Assembly: GCF_000371925.1 (NCBI RefSeq)
Contig: NZ_AQVE01000004.1
Location: forward strand, 1-64,000
DNA: 64,000 nt
Origin: Thiolinea disciformis DSM 14473
GTDB lineage: Bacteria; Pseudomonadota; Gammaproteobacteria; Thiotrichales; Thiotrichaceae
Direction: 5' to 3'
This document shows positions 63,448-64,000 of the stretch, piece by piece (position 1 is the first letter of the stretch; each line of letters begins with the position of its first letter). Both the position numbers and the translations under genes were made by a program. The notes below the pieces were generated by a model. That model ran no database searches. It was given only the letters and a program-made list of their open reading frames with translations, and was not told the origin of the DNA.

Positions 63448-64000
63448 TTAGAGCTGATAGCGATGAATACGGCGTTGCACGACATAAAAATATATCATTA
63501 CGCCCATTAAGATAATCAGGAACATTACCGTAGCAACTGTCGCGCCCATGGTTGGGCTGCCGAGACTAGATTGTGCTCCAAAAAAGGTACGATAAAAATA
63601 AGAACCTAAAATGTCCGTGGAAAAATTGGGGCCAGCCAAAACGCCTTTTACAGCATAAATCAAATCGAAAGCATTAAAGTTACCAATGAAAGTTAAAATG
63701 GTAACCAGACCTAAAGTGGGTACGATCAGCGGTAATTTAATCTGCCAAAAAATCCGCATAGCTGAGGCACCATCGACACGCGCTGCATCAATCAGCTCAT
63801 CAGGAATGGCAATCAAGGATGCATAGATTAACATCATCGGTACACCGACAAACTGCCACACCGAAATTAAGGCGAGGGTTAATAAAGCTGTGTGTTCTTG
63901 GCCAAGCCAAGGTTGAAACCAAGTGCCTAAGCCAATACTTTTTAGAAAATTAGGTGTGATTCCCCACAATGGACTGAGAATCAGTTGCCAAGTAAATCCA
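63448..64000 (-). CDS. Carbohydrate ABC transporter permease (MalF/UgpA-like), 5' part missing
   Basis: The frame is open to the window edge (184 complete codons), so the N-terminal part is missing. Four or so membrane segments are visible. The EAA loop reads LIAIPDELIDAARVDGASAMRIFWQIKLPLIVPTL, and the upstream LTLALISVWQFVGVPMMLIYASL is typical. The start of the gene lies beyond 64000. It is the partner of the MalG-like permease nine bases downstream. Confidence 0.9.
   Translation of the reverse strand, partial: GFTWQLILSPLWGITPNFLKSIGLGTWFQPWLGQEHTALLTLALISVWQFVGVPMMLIYASLIAIPDELIDAARVDGASAMRIFWQIKLPLIVPTLGLVTILTFIGNFNAFDLIYAVKGVLAGPNFSTDILGSYFYRTFFGAQSSLGSPTMGATVATVMFLIILMGVMIYFYVVQRRIHRYQL

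Overview
The window looks like chromosomal DNA of a sulfur-linked gammaproteobacterium. The clues are an aa3 oxidase operon in the gammaproteobacterial arrangement, an exbB-exbD-msbA-lpxK block, DUF1820 and GcvR-type proteins, two DsrC/TusE-family sulfur-relay proteins and a methanethiol oxidase operon. A member of the Thiotrichales (Thiothrix/Thiolinea-like) is my best guess. This rests on gene content only; no rRNA or other phylogenetic marker is present. Gene density is high, no gap exceeds 300 bases, and I saw no tRNA, rRNA or CRISPR array.

Layout. 1-207: the start of an IS1-family element running off the left edge. 0.28-2.3 kb: Kbp-like BON-LysM protein, NlpC/P60 hydrolase and a DsrC-family protein, all on the minus strand. 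2.5-4.9 kb: a remarkable 776-residue heptad-repeat coiled-coil protein with a C-terminal membrane anchor. 4.9-12.7 kb: a minus-strand cytochrome c oxidase operon (DUF2244, ctaB, DUF2970, small protein, ctaC with fused cytochrome c, ctaD, a 38-residue membrane peptide, ctaG, ctaE, SURF1, Sco-like protein) with one DUF2909 gene lying antisense inside it. 12.9-15.5 kb: a divergent plus-strand unit with a TlpA-like protein, ctaA and hemB, so heme A supply sits beside its oxidase. 15.6-19.6 kb: exbB-exbD-msbA-lpxK for the envelope and lipid A. 19.7-27.3 kb: fumarase, DUF1820, a Cys-rich lipoprotein, a hydroxypyruvate-reductase-like dehydrogenase, a lytic transglycosylase, a serine/alanine-glyoxylate aminotransferase, a GcvR-like ACT protein and an SDR.

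The more accessory stretch is 27.3-46.2 kb. It holds McrBC-type restriction genes, a DUF2330/RnfD-like pair, a ModF-like double ATPase, an RtcR-type CARF/sigma-54 activator without rtcBA nearby, a large lipoprotein with LWxxDGTxxGT repeats, L-asparaginase, a TDT-family transporter, and a five-gene cluster pairing two membrane GTPases with a solute-binding/VWA fusion, a VWA-like mini-protein and a membrane coiled-coil protein. That five-gene cluster is the best candidate here for an undescribed system.

46.5-57.1 kb: DUF1479 oxygenase-like protein, transglutaminase, a Tyr/Pro/Asn-rich EF-hand protein, an AEC transporter and an Lrp regulator divergent from a PutA lacking its DNA-binding domain, NudK-like hydrolase, TusE-like protein and a small phosphatase-like protein. 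57.2-61.4 kb: mtoX followed by two unusual fusions, SCO-MauG and SCO-TlpA, tightly linked and preceded by a 21-bp palindrome. Together they look like a methanethiol oxidase together with its copper and cofactor maturation apparatus. 61.5-64 kb: a carbohydrate-type ABC importer (ATPase and two permeases) running off the right edge.
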